Below are positions 11,288 to 20,401 of a stretch of 64,000 nt of DNA, in pieces. A model generated the notes under the pieces. The model searched no databases, was not told the DNA's origin, and worked only from the letters and a program-made list of their open reading frames with translations. The stretch spans positions 454,212,287 through 454,276,286 of the forward strand of contig CM062296.1 of NCBI GenBank assembly GCA_031216915.1, read 5' to 3'. The translations under genes were made by a program, and so were the position numbers. The DNA comes from Pictodentalium vernedei (Eukaryota > Mollusca > Scaphopoda > Dentaliida > Dentaliidae). Each line of letters starts with the position of its first letter. Positions within the stretch are counted from its first letter, which is position 1.

Positions 11288-11357
11288 TCGTCCCCTGAGT
11301 TCCATTGTGTTTTATGTGCCAGTAGGCACAAAGAACACATTGGAACTCAGGGGACGA
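11288..11357. repeat. Hairpin repeat, CGTCCCCTGAGTTCC type, copy 1
   Basis: Arms of about 24 bp (TCGTCCCCTGAGTTCCATTGTG and its complement) surround TTTTATGTGCCAGTAGGCACAA, which itself pairs GTGCC with GGCAC. A second copy is at 15,577-15,638. Confidence 0.85.
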
Positions 11358-12413
11358 CATGTGTACGCAGTTAGTGGGAACAAGTTTATCTTGTGAAAAC
11401 AGTCTGAATGCATATAAATCGAGAAGGAAAGGGAGGAATGGAATGGGGTCAGCTGAATGGAGTAGGCCAAGAAATTTAAAAGTGAAGAAGAGGGAACACT
11501 GGAACGGATGTCTTTCATGAGCTGAGAAACAAATCAATAGTTTTATTATATGACCAGCTTCGTCCAATGCATTGTAACACTACCCGAACACCGCAATAGC
11601 AAGCTGACTCTCTTTCTCTCTCATAATTAGATTGCCTTTTCACACAATCCACGCGTTCGTTACTGGGTTATATTATACCAGTGCATCAGAACTTGTCTGT
11701 CATGGTAAAAAGGGCCTCACCTCCCGGGGTCTCCACGCAGTCATGACATGCAGTGCACGTACTGCAAAATTAATGGGTGATGACACTGAGCTTTTATGGT
11801 GAGAACAGGTCAGAACAGAACTTGGGTTTGTGGCACGGATAGTGTGCTTGCTCGCGTGTGTGTGTGGTGGTGGTGGTGGTGGTGGTGGTGGTGGTGGTGG
11901 AGGGCATTTCATTTTAGGTTGCGAAATGTTTTGTTCGGTAAACACAACCGACTTTGCAAAAAGTTTACATTTTGCTTCGTATTGCACTTTAGGTTACAAC
12001 AGCGCTATCAAATGAAGCGTTTTAGGTTAAAGCTCTTGATTTTTTTAATGGCGAAAATGACATTTTCAGCTCATTATGTCATGGCTGACAGTTTTATCTT
12101 AAGCTCATTACTATGAACTTAATACAAAACTGGGAGATTTGAGACATGCTGATAAATAAATAAATTATAACGGTTACTAATACTTTATTACAGTAGTTAA
12201 GTTTTTCAATCATCACATTGGTAAACATTCCTAGTCTCTGTAAAACATTTAATCGATACGCTACCAGTGCTTTGGAATCATGTTCCGAAGCTGGGTAACG
12301 TGGCGATTGGGAGTTTTACAGAGTCTGGGGATTTCCCGGTGTATAGTTGTATATAATCACTTTATAAATCTAAGTATAATAACGTTCTTCAAATTTCCCC
12401 AAAAAGTTACATA
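11358..12413. other. No recognisable gene; microsatellite and inverted repeat copy
   Basis: The stretch contains a GT/GGT microsatellite at about 11,856-11,900 and, at 11,904-12,003, an inverted degenerate copy of the 10,815-11,180 repeat unit. Open frames across the microsatellite encode only Trp, Gly or Pro runs and are not credible. Confidence 0.55.
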
Positions 12414-12415
12414 TA

Positions 12416-12869
12416 CACGCTAAAAACTAAAGTGTTAAAAACTACACTTGAAGTGCTGTATTTAACACTTACTAAGTGCTGAACTAGCACTTTGTTCAAG
12501 TGTAGATATCCCAGAACTTGACAAGTGTTACAATAATACCACTTGATAAGTGTAATGTCGCGACACTTAAAAGGAAACAACGCAGATGACGCGGATCAGG
12601 CTCGAACTCTCGAGCCTGATCCGCTTCATCTGCGTTGTGTCCTCTTAATTATGTACCCACCAAGCGCAAATCAAATTATGGACGATTCTGGAAGAACCAC
12701 CAATGCAAGACACATGGGAAGTGCCATCCATTCAAGTTTCAGATGTATGACGATTGTAATGTCTAAGTGCTTAAAGCATTGCACTTTGAGTGTTAAAATC
12801 AAACCCTAAGAGTTAGAATGGGTTTAACACCTTGAAAGTGTCAGTTTTAACACTTTAGTTTTTAGTGTG
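12416..12869. mobile_element. TA-flanked MITE with internal palindrome
   Basis: The ends CACGCTAAAAACTAAAGTGT and its complement AACACTTTAGTTTTTAGTGTG form TIRs of about 25 bp, each flanked by TA (12,414-12,415 and 12,870-12,871), as in Tc1/mariner-type MITEs. A near-perfect palindrome lies at about 12,578-12,637 (AACGCAGATGACGCGGATCA against its complement). The interior repeats AAGTG and CACTT motifs. Confidence 0.85.
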
Positions 12870-13496
12870 TAATCAGATTATCACTTTATTCATCTGTCAC
12901 AATACCAGCACTTGCTGAGTTCACCATAGAGAATTATGAGAATGTTCCAAATAGGATTTCCAAGTGGCATCTCGTTTAACCCTTTACCTAACACAGTGAC
13001 AAAAAAACAGACAGAAATTTAACCAAAATAAGCCTAGCACGGCAGACCACGGCCAAAAATATTTTAAAAATTTATCAATAAAACATTTACTTGACCTGTC
13101 TCCGAGTTCGTGTTAAAAATAACCCATTGTTATTTTTTAGATTTGGAAAATACGCCCCCCCCCCCCCCCCCCCACACACACACACCCCAATCCGCCACTG
13201 CTCAAGACTTACACATTCCTTTTTGTTAGAGGGTAATATGCGACCAGGGTGTGTTTTTTGTCAGTAGGGGTTCACAGTGGAGCATGTTCTTTTGCACTCA
13301 ACAGATTTTAGTCTTATCCGACAGAAGTATTTTAATGTTGCGTCTCTTCAAGACCTATTTTCCAATACAAATTTTCACAAAATTATGTCGTTTCTAAAAG
13401 CAATCAACCTTTTTAATAATTTTTTGTTTTTTTTTTAAATTCTTTTACTCTCAAATCTATCTATATCAATTCAACAGGTTGATTTACACGGCATTC
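12870..13496. other. No gene; partial MITE end and C/CA run
   Basis: At about 12,977 the sequence TTAACCCTTTACCTAACA matches the left end of the MITE at 986, but no partner end is visible. A run of C followed by (CA)n lies at 13,155-13,187, next to TCCGCCACTG, a common hAT-type end motif, again unpaired. Confidence 0.45.
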
Positions 13497-13754
13497 TTTA
13501 ACTGGTTGAGTGCTGGAAGCCCATGCATATTTGGGCTTTATTCTAAAGTGCGGGTACCACAACTTAAAGGCATCATATTCTGTGGATATGCTTCATATTA
13601 TATCTTTAAAATGAAATTATTTTATCTGTTTGGACTTGCCTTGTAACAATTTATGGGAGAGTGCCAATTGACACTCTCCCATAAATTGTGACAACGCAAA
13701 GAGTTCTGAACAAATTTCAATCACCAATAAAAATTTAGCACACTCCCAGTTAAA
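13497..13754. mobile_element. Hairpin-cored MITE, copy 2
   Basis: The left end TTTAACTGGTTGAGTGCT and right end AGCACACTCCCAGTTAAA form an 18-bp TIR with a few mismatches. The core hairpin ATGGGAGAGTGCC-AATT-GACACTCTCCCAT lies at 13,652-13,681. It is the same family as 3683-3928. No coding sequence. Confidence 0.8.
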
Positions 13755-13937
13755 CAACTGCTGTCTCATTTCTCATTTCTGTGTTCTCTTCTTATTTTTA
13801 TTTCTCATATTTCATTGACACGAATTTATTTATTTCATGGAAGATGACATATTTTATTGTTCATACTTTTCATCGACACGATATATATTTTTATTCAATC
13901 TTGTTTACTTCATAATTGAGATGTGTACTCCCTACCG

Positions 13938-14000
13938 TTTTTTCGCCAGGATATAGCTTTAGCGGCCGATGTGGTGTTAAGCACCAATAAATATACACAT
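13938..14000 (+). repeat. Retroelement 3' tail fragment (GTGTTAAGCACCAATAAA type)
   Basis: The sequence TCGCCAGGATATAGC...GCCGATGTGGTGTTAAGCACCAATAAATATACAC recurs, diverged, at 15,639-15,715 and 61,330-61,385, each time ending in AATAAAT repeats. I read these as dispersed 3' ends of one LINE or SINE family. Confidence 0.6.
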
Positions 14001-14002
14001 AA

Positions 14003-15499
14003 ATGCACTGCTGTCTTCTCCATATGTTCACCGTCATGCTAATGTCCACCTATCATATTGTTAAACACATATTTCACTTTCTGTTGGAATCTGTTTATCT
14101 AGGGAGTATCACTACAAAACGAGTCCCTATGGATATAGGCCTCAAGCAGGGGTGTATCTTTTCACCGATTTTGTTTGCATTGTATGTTAAAGATTTAGGG
14201 GACGAACTAATTCAGAGTGCGGAGGGGGTAAATGTTGGAGACATAAAGATACCAGGCTTATTCTTTGCGGACGACATGGTGTTAATGTCTAGAACTGAAC
14301 AGGGGCTAGAGAAACTGCTGGAAATTGTTGGTAGATATGGGAACACTTGGCGGCTCGAACTAAATGAAAATAAAAGCAAGGTAATACCCGTTGGACGCAA
14401 GGTAGATATGACGAAGAGATGGAGAGTGGGGGAGTTCTCAATCCCCGAAGGGGAAAGCAAACAAATCACTGTAGGAGAAACGGGAGAGTATGAGTATCTA
14501 GGGGTAAGCATAAATATAACGGGAAGAGGGGTGTACAGAAATTACTCAGCCAAACTGATTCTGAAGGGGAAAAGAATTCTGAACCAACTAAAACTTTTAG
14601 GGAAAAATAGTTTCAACAAGGTCTTTGTGGGGAAAACACTGTGGGAGAGGGTGGGTTTACCAAGTATAACGTATGGCACGGACGTGATTCCATTAAACCA
14701 AACCGTTACTAAGAAGTTGGAAAATACTCAAAATGATGCCGGCAGATGGATAACAGGGTCGAGTAATGCTGCAGCTTTGGAAGCAGTAAGGGGGGAGCTT
14801 GGGTGGGTGAAAATCAAGGACAGGGTAGATTTGGGAAAACTGTGTTACTTTAACTACTTGAGAAACCTGCCTGACAACCGGTGGTGCAAATTGATGCTCG
14901 ATACCATCTGGAATTCTAATATAGAAACGGGGTGGTCAAAACATGTGAGGGAACTAATGGACAATTACTCTATAGAGGTCACAAACATAGAAGTAGGAAT
15001 GAAAGAAGGCAAAAGGTTTGTCAAAGAGAGAGTCATGGAAGATTGCAATCGAAACTGGCGAGCAGGGGTTAGCGTGAAAAGATCACTGCAGGGGTTACAA
15101 TATAAAGAAAAGCCAGCTTTTGAGAAGTACCTAGATGGCACCTTTGGAGGGTCACTGCTGTTCAAACTGAGATCAAGATCACTGGAGCTTCGGGGAAAAA
15201 TTGGGAGAGATGGGGAAAAGGGATGCCAAATGTGCCACTCTGGAGTAGTGGAGACCCTGGAACATTTTCTCTTGGAATGCCCACAGTATATACCTCATAG
15301 AATAAAATTTACTGGAAGAATAATGCAGAAGTGGGGTGAAGAAACAAAGGAGAGATGGCTGAAGGGGGACACGAGGGAGAGGGTAGGAATGCTTATTGAA
15401 GAAATTGAAAAAGAGGAAGTGAGGGACACTATTAAGCAGTTTATATCTGAATGCTGGGAGGAGAGGAGGGGAAGAGGGGGTGGGGTGCAGGGGGAATGA
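14003..15499 (+). CDS. Non-LTR retrotransposon RT, 5'-truncated ORF
   Basis: A 498-residue open frame begins upstream of RT homology, which starts at about codon 30 (SVYLGSITTKRVPMDIGLKQ). The RT landmarks are GLKQGCIFSPILFALYVKDL, the catalytic box FFADDMVLM (near codons 90-98), LELNENKSKVIPVG and YEYLGVSINITG. The C-terminus has a Cys/His cluster, CQMCHSGVVETLEHFLLECP, typical of these LINE ORF2 proteins. The finger domain, endonuclease and any ORF1 are missing, so it cannot be autonomous. The annotated ATG is simply the first in the open frame. The 3' end runs on past the stop through CGACAAATCAGCGGCTGGCC to a (TTA)n tail near 15,548-15,560. Confidence 0.85.
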   Translation: MHCCLLHMFTVMLMSTYHIVKHIFHFLLESVYLGSITTKRVPMDIGLKQGCIFSPILFALYVKDLGDELIQSAEGVNVGDIKIPGLFFADDMVLMSRTEQGLEKLLEIVGRYGNTWRLELNENKSKVIPVGRKVDMTKRWRVGEFSIPEGESKQITVGETGEYEYLGVSINITGRGVYRNYSAKLILKGKRILNQLKLLGKNSFNKVFVGKTLWERVGLPSITYGTDVIPLNQTVTKKLENTQNDAGRWITGSSNAAALEAVRGELGWVKIKDRVDLGKLCYFNYLRNLPDNRWCKLMLDTIWNSNIETGWSKHVRELMDNYSIEVTNIEVGMKEGKRFVKERVMEDCNRNWRAGVSVKRSLQGLQYKEKPAFEKYLDGTFGGSLLFKLRSRSLELRGKIGRDGEKGCQMCHSGVVETLEHFLLECPQYIPHRIKFTGRIMQKWGEETKERWLKGDTRERVGMLIEEIEKEEVRDTIKQFISECWEERRGRGGGVQGE

Positions 15500-15576
15500 T
15501 GGCCTTCTCTTATGAGGACCGCGACAAATCAGCGGCTGGCCAAAGAGTTATTATTATATTATCTCACATAAACATT

Positions 15577-15638
15577 TCGTCCCCTGAGTTCCACTGTGTA
15601 CTATAAACCAGTAGAACGCATTGGAACTCAGGGGACGA
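15577..15638. repeat. Hairpin repeat, CGTCCCCTGAGTTCC type, copy 2
   Basis: TCGTCCCCTGAGTTCCACTG pairs with a complement at 15,619-15,638 around ACTATAAACCAG. It is immediately followed by the 3'-tail sequence at 15,639-15,715, which suggests hairpin and tail may belong to one element. Confidence 0.8.
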
Positions 15639-15715
15639 TTTGTCGCCACGATATAACCTAAGCTGCTGATGTGGCGTTAAGCACCAATAAATATATAAAT
15701 AAATTGTCGTTCAGT
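15639..15715 (+). repeat. Retroelement 3' tail fragment
   Basis: TTGTCGCCACGATATAACC...GCTGATGTGGCGTTAAGCACCAATAAATA followed by ATAAATAAAT. It matches 13,938-14,000 and, more weakly, 61,330-61,385. Confidence 0.65.
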
Positions 15716-16206
15716 AATAATAATAGTTGTTTTAGCCTTCCGCCGATTTGTTCCCTAATGGGAAGGTCTATATCGATCCCGTCCCCACTTGATTATTCCT
15801 CGTCCTCTCCCTCCTAAACTCCCACCATTCAGTCAAAAACAGTTTCATACCTTCCCACATGGGTTCTTTCTCGAACTCTTCAGCAAGAATATTGACACAT
15901 CCCTCATGCCATTCTTCGTTCAATTACCTCTCATGTTTTTATTTCTCTCTGAGACATTCTTCCATTAGTTGCTGAAAGAGTCCCGTTGTACTATGCAAAT
16001 ATTTGGGGCAGTCTAAAATGAAATGTTCCATGGTCTCTATTACTCATAAGCTGCACATTTGGCACGCTCTTTCTTCGTTTTCCGATTCACCCACCCCATC
16101 TCTCAACTCCATTGACTTGGGTCTCGTTTTGAACAACACTGCCCCCACCCCCACCCCCGCCCCAAACGATCCATCTAGGCACTTCTCAGCGTCTTTTTTT
16201 ATTTAA
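15716..16206 (-). pseudogene. C-terminal fragment of the same LINE RT, opposite strand
   Basis: The minus-strand translation, with a stop and shifts, gives LFKTRPKSMELRDGVGESEN, then RACQMC, VIETMEHFILDCPKYL and a Cys/His cluster. This matches the C-terminus of the 14,003-15,499 ORF (LLFKLRSRSLELRG, CQMC, VETLEHFLLECPQY). Its 3' end, AACAAATCGGCGGAAGGCTAAAACAACTATTATTATT read on the minus strand (about 15,716-15,760), parallels the tail of the plus-strand copy. The two LINE copies therefore face each other tail to tail. The plus-strand frame at 16,003-16,206 is only its shadow. Confidence 0.8.
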
Positions 16207-16510
16207 CCCGTTTAAATATCTCTTTGTCCTAACTCCAGTCTCTAATTTCTTTTCTTTTGCATACGTGAACTGTGACCGGATTTAATGTGGAAGATCATTG
16301 ATATAAGGGCAATAACTCCACTTTTTCTTTGGCACCGAAACGCCTCACCTGAAAAGTTCTTGCAAGATTCCGTGGGTTGAAGAGAATTATTTTCAAAGAA
16401 GTGTAAAGGTAGGCGTACTATGAACTGTGATTTTTAAATATTATTTGGTTATTCAACCACTTAACTAGCACAGTTCCCAGGCCAAAGTGCGCTTGAGGGT
16501 TTTTAAATAT

Positions 16511-17943
16511 ATACTGAGTTAAAAAGAAAGTATAACAGAAACAAATGAGAAAAAATAGCATAAAGGATGAAATATAATAGTTTTAATGTTGTATGTTTGG
16601 GGATAAGAAGTCGTGCAAAGACTTTAATGACATTGTTGTTGTCCACCCAACCGTATACAATTTTGCTACGGATTTCAAAATGGCACGTGCTACCCATGAA
16701 TGTCAAATTGAATAGGTGACCGACGATTTTCTTTGTGTTATGTTGTGCTAGAGAGCCTGGGTTTATTGAGAAAACACGCTAGTTTTTATCCTCCGACATA
16801 TTAAAAAATTCCAGGGTTAACCGAAAATCAGAGGTTGGTATGCATGAGGCTAGGATACATCCAGATGAGCTCGCTGCTGAGTTCGGAATCACTGTGGCCA
16901 CTATTTACCGTCTCATTGGAATGTATAGAACCACTGGATCTACTGCCAACCGACCGTGTTCAGGTCGACAAAGAGTTACGACCCCTGCTCAAGTCCGACA
17001 TGCCAGGAAGTCTCACTTGCGGGATCGCTTCCTTCCTTCCGACGAGGACAGCAGCAATTACTCCTGGTAGGACTAACAATAGAATCAGTGCACAAACTGT
17101 CCCCAACAGACTCGCCGAACACAGCATCCGCAGTAGGCGTCCATATCACGGACCAATCCTTACCCAACGTCATCCTATCGTCAGAATGGAATGGGTACGT
17201 CAGCGTGTTCGCTGGACAAGAGTGTATCGCCGACGAGGTGAACGGTTTTCTGATGCTTGCGTGCGGGAAGGCGACCGTTTCGGCGGGTGTAGTGTAATGG
17301 TTTGGGCAGGAATTTCATTGCACCATCGAACGCAGTTGATCTTCATCGGTGGTAATCTGAATGAACAGCGATATAGGGACGAAATTCTTAACGCTGTTGT
17401 TGTCCCGTTGTTCAACGCTAACATCGGATTGCAGTTATTCCAGCAAGACAATGCCCGATGTCACGTTGCGCGTATCTGTCGTGACATTCTTGAGGAGCAG
17501 AGCATTGAACTTCTTCCCTGGTCCCCACTTTCGCCAGATTTGTCGCCAATCGAGCATTTTTTGGGATCAATTGGACCGTAGGGGTCGACTTCATGATCTT
17601 CGAGAGGTTAGACGATTTACGTAATGTTCGAAGGCAGGGATGGAACGCAATACCACAGGGTGACATTCAGAGATTTGTCAGGTCTATGCGCCATCGATGT
17701 CTTGCCATCCAAGAGGCAAACGGTGGACATACACGCTATTGACTGCATGTGTGAACTTTTCGTCTCACCCCATGTCTGAATTGCGACATCCTGGCTTGAC
17801 GCTGGCAACAGTAAGAACATGAAATTATGCCAATTCATACAACTAGACTCGAAATATAAATTTACAATAATTTGTTTGGGATTAAAGTCGATAGTACTAA
17901 AAACAATTGCTCCTCAAAGTTTATTATACTTTCCTTTTTGACA
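16511..17943 (+). mobile_element. Tc1/mariner element, copy 1
   Basis: The left end (TACTGAGTTAAAAAGAAAGTATAA) and right end (inverted TTATTATACTTTCCTTTTTGACA) form imperfect TIRs next to TA. The interior encodes a DDE transposase relic. The 5' region closely matches the inverted copy at 45,636-47,260, which confirms the left boundary independently. Confidence 0.85.
16811..17742 (+). pseudogene. Tc1/mariner transposase, dead
   Basis: This would cut and paste the element at TA sites. The N-terminal helix-turn-helix survives in one frame (LAAEFGITVATIYRLIGMYR, about 16,871-16,930). The catalytic domain is in others: SVMVWAGISLHHRTQLIF, LFQQDNARCHVARICRDI (second Asp) and WSPLSPDLSPIEHFL (Glu). 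The end, GGHTRY-stop, is at 17,742. Several frameshifts are visible and the start codon matching the copy at 46,553 is not preserved. D-34-E type spacing fits Tc1. Confidence 0.85.
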
Positions 17944-18086
17944 CATTTTCTACCCTCTCAATCACAAAACGATCAGACATTGAATCTTTAATTCTGAAGA
18001 TTGTTACACACTGGATGTAATGTTGATGTAACGAGCGATACGGTAAGTAACAATTAACTATTTATTTCTTCTTTGCTTGTGATTTT
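17944..18086. other. Short spacer before the Polinton
   Basis: A+T-rich DNA with no motif; it ends at the Polinton target duplication. Confidence 0.5.
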
Positions 18087-18092
18087 GACAAT
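18087..18092. repeat. Polinton target-site duplication (left), GACAAT
   Basis: GACAAT lies immediately before the left TIR (AGTAGTATGTC) and again at 37,678-37,683 immediately after the right TIR (GACATACTGCT). A 6-bp duplication is the hallmark of Polinton/Maverick integration. Confidence 0.9.
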
Positions 18093-18750
18093 AGTAGTAT
18101 GTCATGTTCCCCTACAGGGGCAGGTTGGATGATCTCATGGATGATCTCATGTGACGTCATAGTCACGTGACGTAGTGGCGCCATGTTGTGTTGTCATGGT
18201 AACCCGCGTGAGCGGCCATGTTGTGACGTCATCTCTATAGTGATACGTGGTGTGAGTGCGCATGCGTAGCGCGTGTTGTTAGGGTGATACGTGTTTCCGT
18301 CGTCCATTTTGTATACTGGAGGCCGCCATCTTGGTTTCTATGGTAGCACGTGATTGCTATGTTACCCAATTGTTCTGCAATAAGACGGGGTATGTTTTAA
18401 GGGTGTGTTCCTTTGTAGAAGAGTAAATCTAATTACCACAAACAACCCGACAATCCATCCAAATCACCAAAATCCACCCGAAATCACCGAAATTGACTTT
18501 ATTTCCCCATTTTATCGGTTTAGCACGTAGTGTTATAGTACTAAGGGGTACAAGGGGTGCATTCGACTGAAGTGGGGTTAATTTCTGGTTCTGATTTTCC
18601 CAGAATCCTCATTTAATTACCCAAATAAACCCGTCAAGTTGTATTATTTAGAATTCTTTAAGAATCTTTTTTTTTTTTGGAACCCATGACGTTTTATTTC
18701 CTTATTAAGAGTAGCACGTAGTGCTATAGGACAAATTTACCCAGAAATCC
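18093..18750 (+). repeat. Polinton left terminal inverted repeat
   Basis: It matches the reverse complement of 37,021-37,677 from AGTAGTATGTCATG (right: AGCAGTATGTCATG) to GGTAAATTTGTCC/GGATTTCTGG. Only scattered substitutions and small indels separate the arms, for example TTTTAAGGG against TCGGGGGG near 18,395. Long, nearly identical arms suggest fairly recent integration or arm conversion. Confidence 0.92.
18152..18334 (+). promoter_or_regulatory. CpG-rich cluster of host-type transcription-factor motifs in the TIR
   Basis: Within 180 bp I see two full CRE motifs TGACGTCA (18,152-18,159 and 18,224-18,231), a CACGTG E-box (about 18,164), an RFX-like X-box GTTGTCATGGTAAC (about 18,190), an NRF1-like TGCGCATGCG (18,257-18,266; fuller in the right arm) and a YY1-like GCCGCCATCTTGG (18,323-18,334). 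The motifs are duplicated in the right TIR. Whether they act as terminal promoters or replication-linked sites is inference. Confidence 0.6.
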
Positions 18751-18971
18751 ATTATTAAAATTATAAGTAGGACCCATATGTGTACATGAAGGCCATGAAG
18801 CTAAGTTCCACCATATACTCATATGAGGATCTACCCAACAGATGTGTCGTACGAGGTCTAATTTACTATCCCTCATTTTGATTTTTCTTTGTACTTCGAT
18901 GGAAAGTTAAAAAATAATAACACTAAATATAAATATAAATTTCTTTTATTCAGCAACAAAAATACATCTTT

Positions 18972-19631
18972 TTATGGTATGTAGATTGTCAGATATTCAT
19001 AAACAGTCTTTCTGCAGATTGGACATCTTCTCAGTGGTTTACAGCAGTCTTTGCACAGGCATAAATGGTTACATGGTCGCGGAGCGACATTGGCTTCAGC
19101 TAATAAACACACACTACATTTTGTCCTCCGTGAATCTTCTTCTTGAAATGATGTGTCCATTTCTTCTTCTTCTCTGATGGCCATTTCTTCTTCTTTTTCA
19201 ACGTCCATGAATTCAGGTGGTAAATTATGAATGTAATAACAGTCTGGAGAATATTTTCTGTGTTCTTCTATAACATCATCTTCTGTTTCCCAGAAACGAA
19301 CAATAATACCACAATGAAAACATTGAGTTCTGTCTCCTGTCCCCAAATAAAAGAATCCAGCTTTTATCAGTTCATTCGGGGTTTTCACACTTTCACTTTG
19401 TAACATGAATTGAAATGTCTTGAGACGATTTTCCTCCAATGCATACTTGATGTGTTTTGGTGGTCTTTGTTCTGGTGTCTTTCTTATTTTTTCTTCTCCA
19501 CGTAATAACTGCTCCAGTACTGGTGGCGGAACATCACGAAAATACGTTTCGAATGAAACGCTCATTCTCTCTACAAAGTCTCTTGGATTTCTTGTTTCTT
19601 GGTTTCTTGATTGATAATCATTCAGTGCCAT
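18972..19631 (-). CDS. Inhibitor-of-apoptosis protein, one BIR plus C-terminal RING
   Basis: The 219-residue protein starts at the second ATG (an upstream in-frame ATG at 19,658 would add nine residues). Residues about 65-135 form a BIR domain: AGFFYLGTGDRTQCFHC, then WETEDDVIEEH, with zinc ligands C104, C107, H124 and C131. An acidic linker (about 143-166) leads to a RING finger at 172-206 with exact IAP spacing, C-x2-C-x11-C-x-H-x3-C-x2-C-x6-C-x2-C. BIR-RING proteins bind caspases or their activators and act as E3 ubiquitin ligases. In a virus-like element it would plausibly delay host cell death during replication. It is the gene nearest the left TIR, 222 bp away, in the same orientation as the capsid genes. 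The frame is intact. Confidence 0.9.
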   Translation of the reverse strand: MALNDYQSRNQETRNPRDFVERMSVSFETYFRDVPPPVLEQLLRGEEKIRKTPEQRPPKHIKYALEENRLKTFQFMLQSESVKTPNELIKAGFFYLGTGDRTQCFHCGIIVRFWETEDDVIEEHRKYSPDCYYIHNLPPEFMDVEKEEEMAIREEEEMDTSFQEEDSRRTKCSVCLLAEANVAPRPCNHLCLCKDCCKPLRRCPICRKTVYEYLTIYIP

Positions 19632-19661
19632 CCTGATCAAACATGGAATAGTGAACATTCT

Positions 19662-19868
19662 TCAATCCTTTTTATCTTCATTCTTCTTTGGTTTTCTTTC
19701 TCTTTTTGGTTTGGGTTCTCCTATTTCAAGACTTCTCTTCTTTGCAATATCCACTGCTTTGGTCACTTGTTCCCAATCTCTGGTGGTAAACTGGAACCCA
19801 ACGTCGTTCTTGAATAGTTGAATCTGTAAATCGTTGTTAAGTTTGAAGACGGTCACATTAGTAGACAT
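19662..19868 (-). CDS. Small Polinton protein of unknown function, 68 residues
   Basis: I chose the ATG at 19,866-19,868 because a TATA motif lies about 55 bp upstream and the extra N-terminal residues of the longer frame look non-conserved. The protein has a short beta-type start (VTVFKLNNDLQIQLF), then FTTRDWEQVTKAVDIAKK, and a very basic tail (KPKRERKPKK). The middle faintly resembles the beta-strand plus helix pattern of the PC4 domain found in the 26,052-26,774 protein (LSLEEWNALKSQIEEVD). A nucleic-acid-binding role is an inference. It sits between protease and IAP. Confidence 0.55.
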   Translation of the reverse strand: MSTNVTVFKLNNDLQIQLFKNDVGFQFTTRDWEQVTKAVDIAKKRSLEIGEPKPKRERKPKKNEDKKD

Positions 19869-19920
19869 CCTTCTTCTTTGGCTGTCGGAACACAAATGAG
19901 CTGAACACCAAGTGCACCAG

Positions 19921-19928
19921 TTTTTATA
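19921..19928 (-). promoter_or_regulatory. TATA-like box upstream of the 68-residue gene
   Basis: Minus-strand CTATAAAAACTGG lies about 55 bp before the ATG at 19,868. It supports the internal start and separate transcription of the two leftmost genes. Confidence 0.45.
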
Positions 19929-19951
19929 GTTTTCCTTCAATGCAGCGACGT

Positions 19952-20401
19952 CTAGTGGCTGGTTTCCTCTATGACGTCATTAACCAACACATCATTATCC
20001 ATTAGATCAGTGGTAAACATGTTGGATATGGTTTCCATCAGTACAGCGCGACAGCGATGTTTCAAGTAAAACAAACAGTATTGTCCACACACAGGTAATG
20101 GTCCTTGAAGGCGTTTCGTATTATACTTCCAATATCTGGAATTCTTCTTCAGGAAATTCTCGAATGGTCTGTGTTGTGGTGGTAATCCATAGGAATCAAA
20201 GTATTCTGCGTTGTGGTGACTCACAAAGAGAGCCACCCAATGTTCTCCTTTTCTGTGGTCTGGATCCGTGTTGGCTATCAAAGCCACTGGTCTGTGATCT
20301 GGTAATCTTCTTGGTAATTTGTTTCTTGAAAATACACCCAAACATATTCTCTTCAAACAACTATCTGATCGAAGTGCATTCTCTAACTGCAACGTGTTCA
20401 T
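19952..20401 (-). CDS. Adenain-type cysteine protease
   Basis: This 149-residue protein is the Polinton maturation protease, related to adenovirus adenain and Ulp1. The catalytic landmarks are in order: H54 in KGEHWVALFV, D69 in YFDSYG, Q99 in RLQGPLPV and the nucleophile C105 in VCGQYCLFYL. It would process capsid-associated proteins during virion maturation. The start codon overlaps the major capsid gene's stop by four bases (ATGA). The frame is open and complete, although 149 residues is at the short end for the family. Confidence 0.88.
   Translation of the reverse strand: MNTLQLENALRSDSCLKRICLGVFSRNKLPRRLPDHRPVALIANTDPDHRKGEHWVALFVSHHNAEYFDSYGLPPQHRPFENFLKKNSRYWKYNTKRLQGPLPVCGQYCLFYLKHRCRAVLMETISNMFTTDLMDNDVLVNDVIEETSH

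Noticed and set aside
11796-12116. A Trp- or Gly-rich protein
   Set aside because: The frame exists only because of a GGT microsatellite.
14212-14511. Minus-strand 99-residue frame
   Set aside because: It is antisense to the LINE RT, with no independent support.
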